Positions 1 to 9,173 of a DNA stretch of 52,695 nucleotides are shown here, piece after piece. Under the pieces are notes generated by a model. The model saw only the letters and a program-made list of their open reading frames with translations, was not told the origin of the DNA and ran no database searches. The position numbers and the translations under genes are program-made. Each line of letters opens with the position of its first letter. The stretch's first letter is position 1. Where the stretch lies: contig NZ_FMZV01000025.1 in assembly GCF_900101475.1 (NCBI RefSeq), positions 1 to 52,695 of the forward strand, written 5' to 3'. The DNA comes from Ruegeria marina (GTDB taxonomy: Bacteria > Pseudomonadota > Alphaproteobacteria > Rhodobacterales > Rhodobacteraceae).

Positions 1-664
1 CCGCGCCGATAGGCCGGACAAATGACCGCAACCTGCCTCGATCTCCTCGCCTCACGAAATCCCTTGCAAAACCGGAGCCGTCCACAAATGACACCGCCTT
101 GTACAATTTCGATTGTTTTCCGCCGGCTCATCCCGCCGCTACCGTGGCCGACTTTTGCTCCGCCCCGCTGGCAGTTTTTTACGCCGCAGTTGACACCGGT
201 TTCTTGATCCGTCTGAAGTTCGGCCGCTTCTAGCACCAAATTACAGCTCGCGCCGCTGTCCTTCTATTGTGCTTTACGCGTTCTTGTCCGCAAGTGCCGA
301 CCAGTTCCCTGGCCGACTGCGTTGGTCTCACGCCGCTTCAACACGCAGAGGCGCGAGGATTCAAGGAGATGGCCGAACGTTTTCGAACAGAAAACTGATC
401 CGCTTGCCTGCGAAAGCCTGCGACTTTGGCTTCCCGGCTTGCCCATGACGTTTCTAGATTGACTGCAGAAAAAGGTGACTTCCCGATAGGTGCAGTTCCG
501 CACTGACCAGGGGCATGAAAATAGGCCCTGCCATCGGGTTTACCAAACCGGCCTTTTGCTGCAAATGTTCATTCATGCGTTACAAAACGTCCATATCGCG
601 GGCTCTTTTTAGTGTTTTCCGAAATGGCGTGGAGTATCTCTCGCTGGCAATCGCTCCAAGGCGA
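1..664. other. No recognisable gene (left edge)
   Basis: The first 664 bases hold only short open frames of 60-80 codons on both strands. None has a recognisable domain, a convincing ribosome-binding site or a sensible neighbour. The stretch lies downstream of the convergent end of the LysR gene. It could be decayed coding sequence or a genuine spacer, and I cannot tell which. Confidence 0.5.
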
Positions 665-1618
665 TCAAGGTGCAGAGGTTATTCGGTCAGTGTAAGGTGC
701 TAACCTGTGGTTATGTTCACGTTGCGCGATTTCGACTATTTTGGTGATCAGTTTGTCAGTGGCGGGGTGGAGAATCCTGCCATCCAGAGTGGCGACGGAC
801 CAGACGCCATCAATCCCGAGATTGACCGGAATTTCCTTGAGGATGCCGAGAGCCAATGCGTTGCGGACAGTACCTGATGTAGTCAGCAGTATAAGATTGC
901 TTTCGGCGACTGCGTCACGCAGGGCCGCTATGTTGTGACAGTCGATGGAAATAACCGGATCTCCGGTGCGGTGGTCCACCCCAAGATAGCTTGCAAACGC
1001 GCGTGTCACGGATTCGGGGAAATGGGTTCCGGCAAAGCGATATCTTGCAAGATCGGAAGGCTGAGGTTTCCGGATTTGCAGGACCGGGTGGCCGGCGCGA
1101 CAAAAAGCGCCACCACGCTGGGGGGGCAATTCGACCATCTGAAGATCATCAACGCCTGTCCGCAAATCGCGCGTGTCGCCAACGATCAGGTCGAAGGTTT
1201 CGTCACGGAGCCCGTCGACCAGCACCTTGGTTTCCTGAATGTCTATGTCCAGTTTCACGCCGGGGTGCTTTTCATGCCATTCGGCGATAATGGGCCCACC
1301 TAGGGACGTCGAAAATACCGCCGTCATGCCTACATGCAGATGTCCCCCGCTTCCAGAGGCGACGTTGTCTAGAATCTGGTCAAGATTGCGGGCCTCGAAA
1401 AGGATCGCCTCTACGCGCTCCAAAATGATCTTCGCAAAGGGTGTCATTCTTATCGGGCGTTCTGAACGCTCAAAAAGGGGAAAGCCCAGTCGTCGTTCAA
1501 GGCTTCGGATCGAGTTGCTCAGAGCGGGCTGCGTGATGTTCGCCAACTCGGCCGCGCGTGCGAAACTGCCTTCCTGTGCGACGAGCTTGAAGTGCTGGAG
1601 TTGTGACAGATTTTGCAC
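665..1618 (-). CDS. LysR-family transcriptional regulator
   Basis: A 317-residue protein of normal LysR length. The N-terminal winged helix-turn-helix occupies about residues 1-60 (SFARAAELANITQPALSNSI, then a recognition-helix region ending RRLGFPLFER). A substrate-binding domain follows from about residue 90. The start is a GTG at 1618, preceded by GAAAGG at usual spacing. It is transcribed away from the TRAP operon starting at 1824, the classic arrangement in which a LysR protein controls the divergent genes in response to the transported compound or a metabolite. The effector is unknown. Family assignment is secure; the target operon is inferred from position. Confidence 0.93.
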   Translation of the reverse strand: MQNLSQLQHFKLVAQEGSFARAAELANITQPALSNSIRSLERRLGFPLFERSERPIRMTPFAKIILERVEAILFEARNLDQILDNVASGSGGHLHVGMTAVFSTSLGGPIIAEWHEKHPGVKLDIDIQETKVLVDGLRDETFDLIVGDTRDLRTGVDDLQMVELPPQRGGAFCRAGHPVLQIRKPQPSDLARYRFAGTHFPESVTRAFASYLGVDHRTGDPVISIDCHNIAALRDAVAESNLILLTTSGTVRNALALGILKEIPVNLGIDGVWSVATLDGRILHPATDKLITKIVEIAQREHNHRLAPYTDRITSAP

Positions 1619-1731
1619 GTCATTGCCTTTCTTCGACGCGTTTCATGTCTGTTACGCTGCGTTACGGGATAGCTATCGCGGGTCGCAAGCAACTGAGAAA
1701 GCAGTTTAATTTTTATATAAATCAAAACATG

Positions 1732-1743
1732 AATGATATCATT
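1732..1743. promoter_or_regulatory. Palindrome, candidate operator between LysR and TRAP genes
   Basis: A perfect 12-bp palindrome (AATGATATCATT) sits in the AT-rich part of the intergenic region shared by the LysR gene and dctP, about 80 bases before the dctP start. Its position fits an operator, but it lacks a clear T-N11-A LysR box, so another regulator is possible. Confidence 0.35.
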
Positions 1744-1823
1744 GAAAAAGTAAACTGGCGTGTAATTGGCTGCGGTTTAATGATGTCTCTACCCACGCTG
1801 TGCCGTGGCAAGGAGGAGACAGC

Positions 1824-2828
1824 ATGACATTCTACAAGACACTCGCCGCGGCTGGCGCCATTGCCATTGCCGTGGTTTCGCCCGCGACCGCGGAAACCGT
1901 CCTCAAGCTTGCGACGGCCGCGCCCCAAAAGACCCCCTGGGGTGCGCAGATCATGCGTTTGGCAGACGCCATTGCCGAGGAAAGCGAGGGGCGCCTCAAG
2001 GTCGAGCCTTACTTCAACTCGCAACTAGGCACGGAAAACGATACGCTCGCGCAACTGGCTCGCGGCCGGATCGAAATGGGCCTGTTTACGGTCAGCGCCG
2101 GCGCGCAACAGGCACCGGAAGTCGGCCTGATGCAGCTATACGGCCTTTATGACAGCACCGATCAGCGCGCCTGCGTCCAGGACAACTACCTGACCGACAA
2201 GATCCGCGAACGCCTCAGCCCCAAGGGCGTCTATTTCGGCACATGGGCCGAGGTCGGCAACGGGTATTTCTTCGCCAAGGAGCCGATCACGAGCGTCGAG
2301 CAACTCAAGGGCATGAAAGTCGGGATTTCGGTCAACAAGATCAACACTGAATACTGGAAAGCGGTTGGTGCCAATCCGGTTCCGGTCAGCCCGGGCGAAG
2401 CGGCTTCGGGGGCCTCGACCGGTCTGATCGAAATGTATCCGACCGTTTATTCCTTCTACATCCCGTCTGGTCTCAACAAGATCATTCCGGTTGTGTCGGA
2501 GTATAACTATTCCAATGGTCCTGCGATGTTCGCTGTGAGCCAGCGCACGCTCGACAGCATGAGCGAAGAGGATCAGGCCGCCATCAACCGCGCCTTCGAT
2601 CGCTTCACATCCAAGGAGATCATGGATGAGATCTTTGCCTTCGAGGACAAGATGCGTGAAATCCACATCGCTTCGGGGGGGGAAATCGTCCAGGTCAGCG
2701 AAGAGTTCAAGAACGAGATGAGCGCGATGCTGCCCCCGTTCTGGGCAACGATGACAGCCGAATATGGTGACGTGGGCGCCGAGATCATGGCATTGGTCCA
2801 AAAAGCCAAGGCAGAATGCGGCAATTGA
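1824..2828 (+). CDS. TRAP transporter solute-binding protein (DctP family)
   Basis: This 334-residue periplasmic receptor has a signal peptide ending near residue 25 (VVSPATA, then ET). The ATG at 1824 is chosen because AGGAGG lies at 1811-1816; the frame is open a little further upstream. The body has the DctP fold signatures: AAPQKTPWG near the N-terminus and EVGNGYFFAKEPITSVEQLKG before the hinge. The segment after LKG reads MKVGISVNKINTEYW, whereas most DctP proteins have K-x-R there, the arginine that pairs with a substrate carboxylate. The usual G-x-V/I-D-G segment is also unconventional. The ligand may therefore not be a simple carboxylate. It is first in an operon with dctQ, dctM and a serine hydrolase. 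Confidence 0.92.
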   Translation: MTFYKTLAAAGAIAIAVVSPATAETVLKLATAAPQKTPWGAQIMRLADAIAEESEGRLKVEPYFNSQLGTENDTLAQLARGRIEMGLFTVSAGAQQAPEVGLMQLYGLYDSTDQRACVQDNYLTDKIRERLSPKGVYFGTWAEVGNGYFFAKEPITSVEQLKGMKVGISVNKINTEYWKAVGANPVPVSPGEAASGASTGLIEMYPTVYSFYIPSGLNKIIPVVSEYNYSNGPAMFAVSQRTLDSMSEEDQAAINRAFDRFTSKEIMDEIFAFEDKMREIHIASGGEIVQVSEEFKNEMSAMLPPFWATMTAEYGDVGAEIMALVQKAKAECGN

Positions 2829-2901
2829 CCGTAATTGGCTGAAAAACTCGCTGCCCTGCCGGATGTCGGGGCAGCCCTCTCGCAATCGAGAAGCAAATCC
2901 A

Positions 2902-3456
2902 ATGACAAAACAAACCCTACCGGCTGCGGTCGAACGACTGCTGACCGTCTGGAATCTGCTTGAACGCTGGATCGCCGTGCTTGCCTTTTCGTTGATCGGA
3001 GCGTTGATCTTCGGGGATGTCGCGGGGCGCGAGTTCATCGGCCCGGTCGGCCGCGCCTTGGGTTTCGACCTTGGCTTCACTGGCATCTACGGGGCGGGCA
3101 AGCTGGCCCTCTTCATGCTGGTGATCGGCGCCTTCGCCGGGTTGGGGGTCAGCGTGGCAAGCGGTGCGCAGATCGTTCCGCGCATCGCCTTCGCCTGGCT
3201 CCCGCGCAGCTGGTCGCCGCATGTCGACCGGCTGGCCAATTTGCTCAGCGGGATCGTGTTTTTCGCCGTCGCCTATTATGGCTGGGTCTTTGTCAGCGCC
3301 TCGCGCGACATCGGAACGGTCATGCCGGGTCTCGACTGGCCGGTCTGGATCATCCAGACCGCGATCCCCGTCGGATTTGCTTCGGCGGCCATTCGGTACG
3401 TGATTTTCGCAATCTGGCCTGCCTCGGCACCCCTGCGTGAGGAGTTGCCGGAATGA
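2902..3456 (+). CDS. TRAP transporter small permease (DctQ family)
   Basis: A 184-residue membrane protein with four predicted hydrophobic segments (about residues 25-50, 65-85, 105-130 and 145-170), the usual DctQ topology. I chose the ATG at 2902; the frame is open further upstream, but that would overlap the end of dctP with unrelated sequence. It is spaced 73 bases from dctP and its stop overlaps the dctM start in an ATGA. DctQ forms the inner-membrane permease with DctM and stabilises the receptor-permease complex. Assignment rests on length, topology and position between dctP and dctM. Confidence 0.88.
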   Translation: MTKQTLPAAVERLLTVWNLLERWIAVLAFSLIGALIFGDVAGREFIGPVGRALGFDLGFTGIYGAGKLALFMLVIGAFAGLGVSVASGAQIVPRIAFAWLPRSWSPHVDRLANLLSGIVFFAVAYYGWVFVSASRDIGTVMPGLDWPVWIIQTAIPVGFASAAIRYVIFAIWPASAPLREELPE

Positions 3457-4709
3457 GCGCGTTCCTTCTATTCGCCCTCATCCTTGCGCTGCTGGTGCTG
3501 CGCCAGCCGCTGACCGTCATCCTCATCGCTGCGATTGCCTATGTCCACATGGTCTGGGGGCATGGCTACCTCGACTACATCATCGAGGACATGTGGACCT
3601 CGCTCAACAAGGAGCTGATCCTGTCAGTGCCCTTGTTCCTGCTCTGCGGTGCGGTGATGACAGAAGGCACGGCCGCGCGCCGGCTTGTGCGAATCGTGCG
3701 GGCCTTCACGGCGCCGACGCGCGGGGGTCTGGGCGTGGCGGCGATCATCAGCTGCGCGGTCTTCGCCGCGATCTCCGGCTCGTCCATCGTGACGATGATC
3801 GCCGTGGGCTCGGTGCTTTACCCGGCGATGAAAGAGGCGGGCTATACCAACCGTTTTGCGCTTGGCACGGTCGTGTCGGGTGGTACGCTGGGGATCATAA
3901 TCCCGCCGTCGATCCCGCTGATCCTCTATGGGCTGGTGACTGAAACCTCGATCGTCGATCTGTTCCTTGCAGGCATCTTGCCAGGATTGGTCCTGATCGG
4001 CCTTATGACGGCCTATGCAATCTGGGCCAATCGCCACCAGCCGCCCCAGATGATGGATTGGGCAGAGTTGCGCACCGCGCTCCGTGAAGGGATCTGGGCC
4101 GCGCTCTTTCCGGTGATCCTGCTGGGCGGCATCTATTCGGGCTTTTACTCGCCCACCGAAAGCGCGGCCGTCGCCTTGATTTATGCGCTGATCATCGAGT
4201 TCTTCGTGCATCGCGAGATGACACTCGCCAAGTACTTCAACGTGGTCACCGAGACGGCCAAGCTGGGCGGTGCACTGTTCCCGCTGATTGCGGTAGCACT
4301 GTCACTGAACCTAGTGCTAACCGAATATCGGGTGCCGGCGCAAATGGTCGAACTGGTGGGTGCCTGGATCGACAGCCCGCTTGCCTTCATCCTGACCATA
4401 AACCTGCTGCTGCTGGTGGTCGGTGCCTTCATGACCACGAATGAGGCGATCCTGATCCTGGGGCCGATCCTGATGCCGGTGGCGCAGGCCTACGGCTTCC
4501 ACCCGGTCCATTTCGGGATCATCATGATCGTCAACCTGGAGATCGGGTATCTCACCCCGCCTGTCGGCATGAACCTGATGGTGGCGCTGGTCACCTTCAG
4601 ACAGAAATTCGCCGAACTGGTGATATCGGTCCTGCCCTACATCGCGGTGATGGTCATCGGCCTGATCGTCATCACCGCCGTGCCGTGGCTGTCACTGGGG
4701 CTGCTGTGA
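3453..4709 (+). CDS. TRAP transporter large permease (DctM family)
   Basis: A 418-residue, about 12-segment integral membrane protein of normal DctM length. Family signatures are clear: AAIISCAVFAAISGSSIVT near residue 95, the LGIIIPPSIPLILYG stretch near 150, and NLEIGYLTPPVGMNL near 365. It performs sodium-driven uptake of the ligand delivered by the DctP receptor. The start overlaps the dctQ stop by four bases, implying translational coupling. The serine hydrolase downstream begins about 100 bases after it on the same strand. Confidence 0.95.
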   Translation: MSAFLLFALILALLVLRQPLTVILIAAIAYVHMVWGHGYLDYIIEDMWTSLNKELILSVPLFLLCGAVMTEGTAARRLVRIVRAFTAPTRGGLGVAAIISCAVFAAISGSSIVTMIAVGSVLYPAMKEAGYTNRFALGTVVSGGTLGIIIPPSIPLILYGLVTETSIVDLFLAGILPGLVLIGLMTAYAIWANRHQPPQMMDWAELRTALREGIWAALFPVILLGGIYSGFYSPTESAAVALIYALIIEFFVHREMTLAKYFNVVTETAKLGGALFPLIAVALSLNLVLTEYRVPAQMVELVGAWIDSPLAFILTINLLLLVVGAFMTTNEAILILGPILMPVAQAYGFHPVHFGIIMIVNLEIGYLTPPVGMNLMVALVTFRQKFAELVISVLPYIAVMVIGLIVITAVPWLSLGLL

Positions 4710-4810
4710 TGCCCGGCGCCGCCCACTCCCTTCCCGCCCGCGTCCGGACCCGAAAGATCGGCGTACGGGCATTTCCCAGGAACTCGAGCAATCCTAGCAT
4801 GGAGGCAAAA

Positions 4811-6010
4811 ATGCCTGAACTCTCCGCGGAAACGAATTACCGGCTGCGCTCGCAGGTCTCGATCCCGAAACTGATCGAAGGTGGCGAGGTCGCGCATTGG
4901 TGGTGCACACATATCTCCGAATGCATGCCGACTGCGATGCTGCATAGCGCACAGCCTACCGCCGAGTTGGAGCAAGCGCCGATGCATGCGATCTTCGATA
5001 TCGAGGCCGATACGGACTTCGGCACCTACAGCCTGCGGGATTTTCTGGTCCATCCGCAGGCCCGCGGGCGTGGGTTCCTTGTGGTCAAGAACGGTCGGAT
5101 CGTCGCGGAAAGCTATCCCGATCTGCGCCCCGAACAGCCGCATCTCTGGGCCTCCTGCGCCAAACCGATGGCCGGTCTGATGATCGAGCACCTGATTGAC
5201 GACGGGCTGATCGGCGAGGCGCGCACGCTGGGCGATTATGTGCCTGCCTTGCGCGATACCGATTGGGCCAGCGTGACCGTGCGCGACACGCTCGACATGT
5301 CGCCCGGCATGGATTGCGAGGACACGACCGAGACCCGCGACGATCCGAATTCGAACGCCATTCGCGCCTATTGCGCCGAGTTCAATGTGCCCTTCCGGGG
5401 CAAGATGGAGACGTTGCTGGAAGTGCTGCAGGACGTCCCGCGCCAATGCCCGCCGGGTGAGAAGTTCGAATACAGCTCGCCCTGCACGCAGATATTGGTG
5501 TTTCTGGCAGAGGCCGTGTCCGGCAAGCGCTGGGCTGATCTTTTCCGTGAGCGGGTCTGGGCGCATGTCAGGGCGGATGGTCCCGTGCAGGTGCACTTGA
5601 CCCCGGACGGGGTCGCCTGTGCGCACGGTATCGTGTCCTCGACGCTGAGGGACATGGCCCGCTTTGGGATGCTCTACACGCCAAGCTGGAACAAGGTCGC
5701 CACTCGGCAGATCGTCAGCGAGGCGGTGATTGCCCGTATCCGCGGGGCCGTGCGGACCAAGAAGTTCTTCATGGACGGGTTCGACGGGCCGGTTTTCGTC
5801 GACCGGCTCGGCACGGACGAGATGCTTGGCAATGCGCGGCAATGGGACTGCATCTGGCCCGATGGCGATCTCTACAAGGGCGGGTTGATGGATCAGGGGC
5901 TGTATGTCTCCCCCGACCGGGATCTGGTGATCGCCTATTTCTCGACCACGCCGGAGATGCAACTGACCCGCTATCTGCGCCCGATCGCAACTTCTGACCT
6001 GCTGGCCTGA
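4811..6010 (+). CDS. Serine hydrolase, beta-lactamase (class C)/esterase-like family
   Basis: A 399-residue protein of the PF00144 serine hydrolase family, which includes class C beta-lactamases, EstB-type esterases and 6-aminohexanoate-dimer hydrolase. The nucleophile motif S-C-A-K (SxxK) is in WASCAKPMAGLM, the tyrosine motif is YSS in FEYSSPC, and a late K-G-G box precedes GLYVSPDRDLVIAY. The ATG at 4811 follows GGAGG at 4801-4805; the open frame extends upstream without a better start. No signal peptide is visible, so the enzyme is probably cytoplasmic. As the last gene of a TRAP operon it most likely hydrolyses an amide or ester bond in the imported compound, rather than conferring antibiotic resistance. 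Substrate unknown. Confidence 0.85.
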   Translation: MPELSAETNYRLRSQVSIPKLIEGGEVAHWWCTHISECMPTAMLHSAQPTAELEQAPMHAIFDIEADTDFGTYSLRDFLVHPQARGRGFLVVKNGRIVAESYPDLRPEQPHLWASCAKPMAGLMIEHLIDDGLIGEARTLGDYVPALRDTDWASVTVRDTLDMSPGMDCEDTTETRDDPNSNAIRAYCAEFNVPFRGKMETLLEVLQDVPRQCPPGEKFEYSSPCTQILVFLAEAVSGKRWADLFRERVWAHVRADGPVQVHLTPDGVACAHGIVSSTLRDMARFGMLYTPSWNKVATRQIVSEAVIARIRGAVRTKKFFMDGFDGPVFVDRLGTDEMLGNARQWDCIWPDGDLYKGGLMDQGLYVSPDRDLVIAYFSTTPEMQLTRYLRPIATSDLLA

Positions 6011-6035
6011 TCCGGCCACGAAAGGACCTTTTCCA

Positions 6036-7536
6036 ATGATCCAGCACAGCCCCGTTCAACGCCTCGATATGACACTCGAAGACCGTCTGAGCCAGCAAGA
6101 AGGCTGGGTCTACATGACCGGGATGCAGGCGCTGGTGCGCTTGCCGATCCAGCAGCGTAAGCAGGATGCCGCTGCGGGCTAGAACACGGGCGGCTCCATC
6201 TCCGGTTATCGCGGCGGCCCTGTGGGCACCTATGACATGAACCTCTGGCAGGCCGAGGCGGCGCTCAAGGAGCACAATATCCACTTTCAGCCCGGGCTGA
6301 ACGAGGATCTGACGGCGACCGCGACTTGGGGCGCCCAGAATCTCGGCCTGTTTCCCGGTGCCCGGGTCGAGGGTGTGTTCTCGATCTGGTACGGCAAGGC
6401 GCTAGGGATGGACCGCTCGATGGACCCGCTGCGGCACGCCAACCTGGCGGGCACCAATCCAAAAGGCGGGACGCTCTTGCTGGTCGGCGACGATTACGGC
6501 GCCAAATCCTCGACGCTGGTCTGATACTCGGACCTGAACCTCGCCTCTCTTGGCGCGCCCTTGCTGGCGCCGGCCAATGCGCAAGATGTGCTGGACATGG
6601 GGTTGCACGGGATCGCGATGAGCCTGTTCAGCGGAACGCTGAGCGGGATGAAACTGGTTATCGAGGTGGTCGAAGGCGGCGGGTCGGTCTATGTCGCGAC
6701 CGACAGCCCGGAGATCGTTCTGCCGGAGGCGGATGGGCCCGATGAGTCGATCAAGCCGTTCACGCCGATCCCGGTACAGGAGCAGATGCTCTTGGATGTG
6801 AAGCTGCGCAAGGTTCTGACCTATAACCGATGCGACGCCGCCAAGACACAGATCGGTGAGGTGCGGATAGACGTCAGTCACCTGTCGGACCCATCTCCGC
6901 GCGCAATCGACGGGTCGTGGTCGATCCTCGTCTCGGGCATCGGCTGCGCGGTTGTCGTGACCGTCGGTCAGACCCTTGCCGTTGCGGCCCGTACGGACGG
7001 GTATTTCTCCTCGAACCTCGGCATCACCGGGCTGGCGCAGAAGTACGGCGCGGTGCATTCGCTTATCAAGATCGCTCATAGCCCTGACGAAATGCGGGCC
7101 ACCCGGATCGTCAGCGGCGAGGCGGACGCGCTTCTGGGCTGCAATCTGGTGGCGGCGGCCGGGGACGAGGCGCTGTCCAATGTGACGCTGGGCAAGTCGG
7201 TGGCGGTGACGGATACTACGGTGTTGCCGACATCTGAGTTCTCGAAAAACCCCGACTGGCAGCTTAGTGGCGCGGAGCAGGTCGAGCGGCTGACCCGGGT
7301 GTTGGGCGAGGCGGTCCATGCGTTCGAGGCGCAGACTCTCGCCGAGAAAGCCATGGGTCCGGATGTTCGCCAACATGGTGCTGATGGGCGCCGAGTGGCA
7401 GCAGGGCGGCATCCCGCTGTCATTGGCGGCCATTCACCGCGCGATCGAGTTGAACGGCGTGGCCGTGGCGAAGAACCCGCAGGCCTTTCATCTCGGGCGA
7501 TTGGCGCTGGCCGCGCCCGAGGCGGCGCGCGCAGGC
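6036..7536 (+). pseudogene. Decayed indolepyruvate ferredoxin oxidoreductase (IorA-IorB fusion)
   Basis: Translation gives the N-terminal part of the fused IFOR family: LEDRLSQQEGWVYMTGMQAL, an in-frame TAG at 6181, then GGSISGYRGGPVGTYDMNLW, the thiamine-enzyme-type start. A TGA at 6522 interrupts GAKSSTLV-YSDLN. The N-terminal section ends near 6830. Sequence typical of the C-terminal gamma-like domain follows (YGAVHSLIKIA, ATRIVSGEADALLGCNLV), then a frame change near 7360 to NMVLMGAEWQQGGIPLS. Full-length family members are about 1,100-1,200 residues; about 500 residues' worth remains, so some 450 central residues, including the thiamine-binding region, are gone. It runs directly into the next pseudogene. 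The intact enzyme would oxidise aryl- or 2-oxo acids. Confidence 0.82.
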
Positions 7537-8374
7537 GGTCGCGCGCCGTCCCGTTCACCCTGTCCACGGTGTCGATCTGCTCGCTCGGAGAGGTAGCGGT
7601 GGTCTCCGACAAGCCCTTCTGGTTCCAGCTCTACATGCAGCGGGATCGGGGCATCGTCACCGAATTGCTGGACGGGGCGTGGAGGCCGGGTGTGTGGACG
7701 CTGGTCTTTACGGTGGACCTCGCGATGGTTGGGGAGCGCTATCGCGACACAAGCAACGGTATCGCGGGCGGGGTCACGTCGAAATTTGCCAAGCTGCGCG
7801 CCGGACCGCTGTCCTATGCTGCGCATCCAGGCTGGGAGCTGGATGTGGGCGTTAAGGGCAAGCCGCATACCTTTGGCAAACTCGCCGCCTATGTGCCGAC
7901 GGCCAGCAATTCGACGCCTCGGTGACGTGGGCGGAGATCGAGTGGCTGCGGGGCATCCGGAAGGGAAAACTGGTCATCAAGGGCGTTCTGTCCGCCGCGG
8001 ATGCTCAGAGCGCGGTGAATTCAGGGGCGGATGCCGTCATCGTGTCCAACTATGGCGGGCGGCAATTTGATGGCGTCGCCTACAGCATCTCGGTGGTGCC
8101 CGAGGTCGCGCAGGCCATTGGCGGATCTGCCGAGGTTCTGATGGATGGTGGCGTACGCATCGGTCTGGACGTGTTCCGGGCCCGGACGTTGGGCGCGCAG
8201 GGGGTCTTGATCGGCAGGCACTGGGCCTATGCGGTGGCGGCCAAGGGGCGGGCGGGCGTGCTGAGCCTGTTGCAGGCGTTCAAGCGAAAATTGACGGTGG
8301 CTATGGCGCTGTGTGGGGTCACGGATCTGTCGCAGATCACCGGCGATCTGGTGTGGCGGGGCAGCACGTCCTGA
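7537..8374 (+). pseudogene. Decayed FMN-dependent alpha-hydroxyacid dehydrogenase (LldD-like)
   Basis: The sequence starts in the middle of the family at AVPFTLSTVSIC (normally about residue 100) and continues PFWFQLYMQRDRGIV and VFTVDLAMVGERYRDT. A frameshift near 7915 leads to WLRGIRKGKLVIKGVL, then the FMN-site region and DGGVRIGLDVFRARTLGAQG. The active-site block reads SNYGGRQFDG, where functional members have SNHGGRQ-D: the catalytic histidine is a tyrosine. Loss of the N-terminus, a frameshift and loss of the catalytic base together make this a dead gene. It is joined without a gap to the IFOR remnant, pointing to a deletion that removed the end of one gene and the start of the next. 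Confidence 0.85.
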
Positions 8375-8375
8375 G

Positions 8376-9089
8376 CTAACATCGACCGGCGGCGTCGGAG
8401 CGGGCCTCGTCGCCGCTTTGCTCCGTGCCGATTTCGGCAGCGTTGATATGGGCCGACAGGCGCTCCAGAAACACGGACTGGTCGCGCGCCTTGAGAGCCG
8501 CGATCAGCGCGTCATGCTCCTCGGCTAGGGCACTCAGGATGCCGTAGTCGGGATCGTCCATCAGGCTGAGCTGATAGTGCATATGCACGAAAGACAGCTC
8601 CTGATGCTGGTCGCTGATGAACGCATTGCGCGCCAGCCCAACAAGGATGGCGTGAAACTCGCCATTCAAATGAGCCCATGACACAAGATGTTTCGGCTGG
8701 CTGGCGTCCTCGGCGACCTTGCTCATCCGCGCGTTGAGGCGCTCCAGCTTTCGGATATCGGCATCTTTGACACTCGCGAAGCCGAGCCGCACGGCGGAGG
8801 TTTCGAATAATTCGCGGAACTCGATGAATTGCCGGAACTCCGCGCGGGTCGGGGCGGGGGCAACGAAATAGCCACGGTTCGGCTCGGAGATGACGATGCG
8901 CGTGGCCAGAAGGCGGGCGAGCGCCTCGCGCACGGGGATCAAGCTGACACCGTAGCGATCGGCCACGGTCTTGATGCGGATATGCTCGCCGGGCGCGAAG
9001 TCTCCGGCAATGATCGCATCGCGGATATTGACTACGAGGCGATCCACCAGATTGCCTGCCTCGCCCAGTTTGATAGCCGTCGATGCCAA
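8376..9089 (-). CDS. GntR-family transcriptional regulator (FCD/FadR subfamily)
   Basis: A 237-residue protein with an N-terminal winged helix (about residues 15-78; TVADRYGVSLIPVREALARL, then a region ending NRGYFVAP) and a C-terminal all-helical FCD ligand-binding domain (about 90-220). The start is a TTG at 9089, supported by AGGAG a few bases upstream. It lies downstream of and on the same strand as the oxygenase operon, 84 bases below the Rieske gene, and its 3' end abuts the alpha-hydroxyacid dehydrogenase remnant. FCD regulators usually repress catabolic operons and respond to a carboxylic acid; here it may control the oxygenase operon or the now-dead genes. Confidence 0.9.
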   Translation of the reverse strand: MASTAIKLGEAGNLVDRLVVNIRDAIIAGDFAPGEHIRIKTVADRYGVSLIPVREALARLLATRIVISEPNRGYFVAPAPTRAEFRQFIEFRELFETSAVRLGFASVKDADIRKLERLNARMSKVAEDASQPKHLVSWAHLNGEFHAILVGLARNAFISDQHQELSFVHMHYQLSLMDDPDYGILSALAEEHDALIAALKARDQSVFLERLSAHINAAEIGTEQSGDEARSDAAGRC

Positions 9090-9173
9090 GTCCCGCTCCT
9101 GTCCGATGCGATATCCCTCAATTCATCGTTTTTGGACGCGGCGCAAGGCGCCGCATCCGGCTTCGGGACATCG

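Noticed and set aside
2136-3086. Long minus-strand open frame across dctP/dctQ
   Set aside because: It is antisense to two clear TRAP genes and has the arginine/proline-rich composition of a high-GC shadow frame.
5368-5655. Serine hydrolase at 4811 as an antibiotic-resistance beta-lactamase
   Set aside because: No signal peptide is visible and it sits in a TRAP catabolic operon; the SxxK fold is shared by many esterases and amidases.
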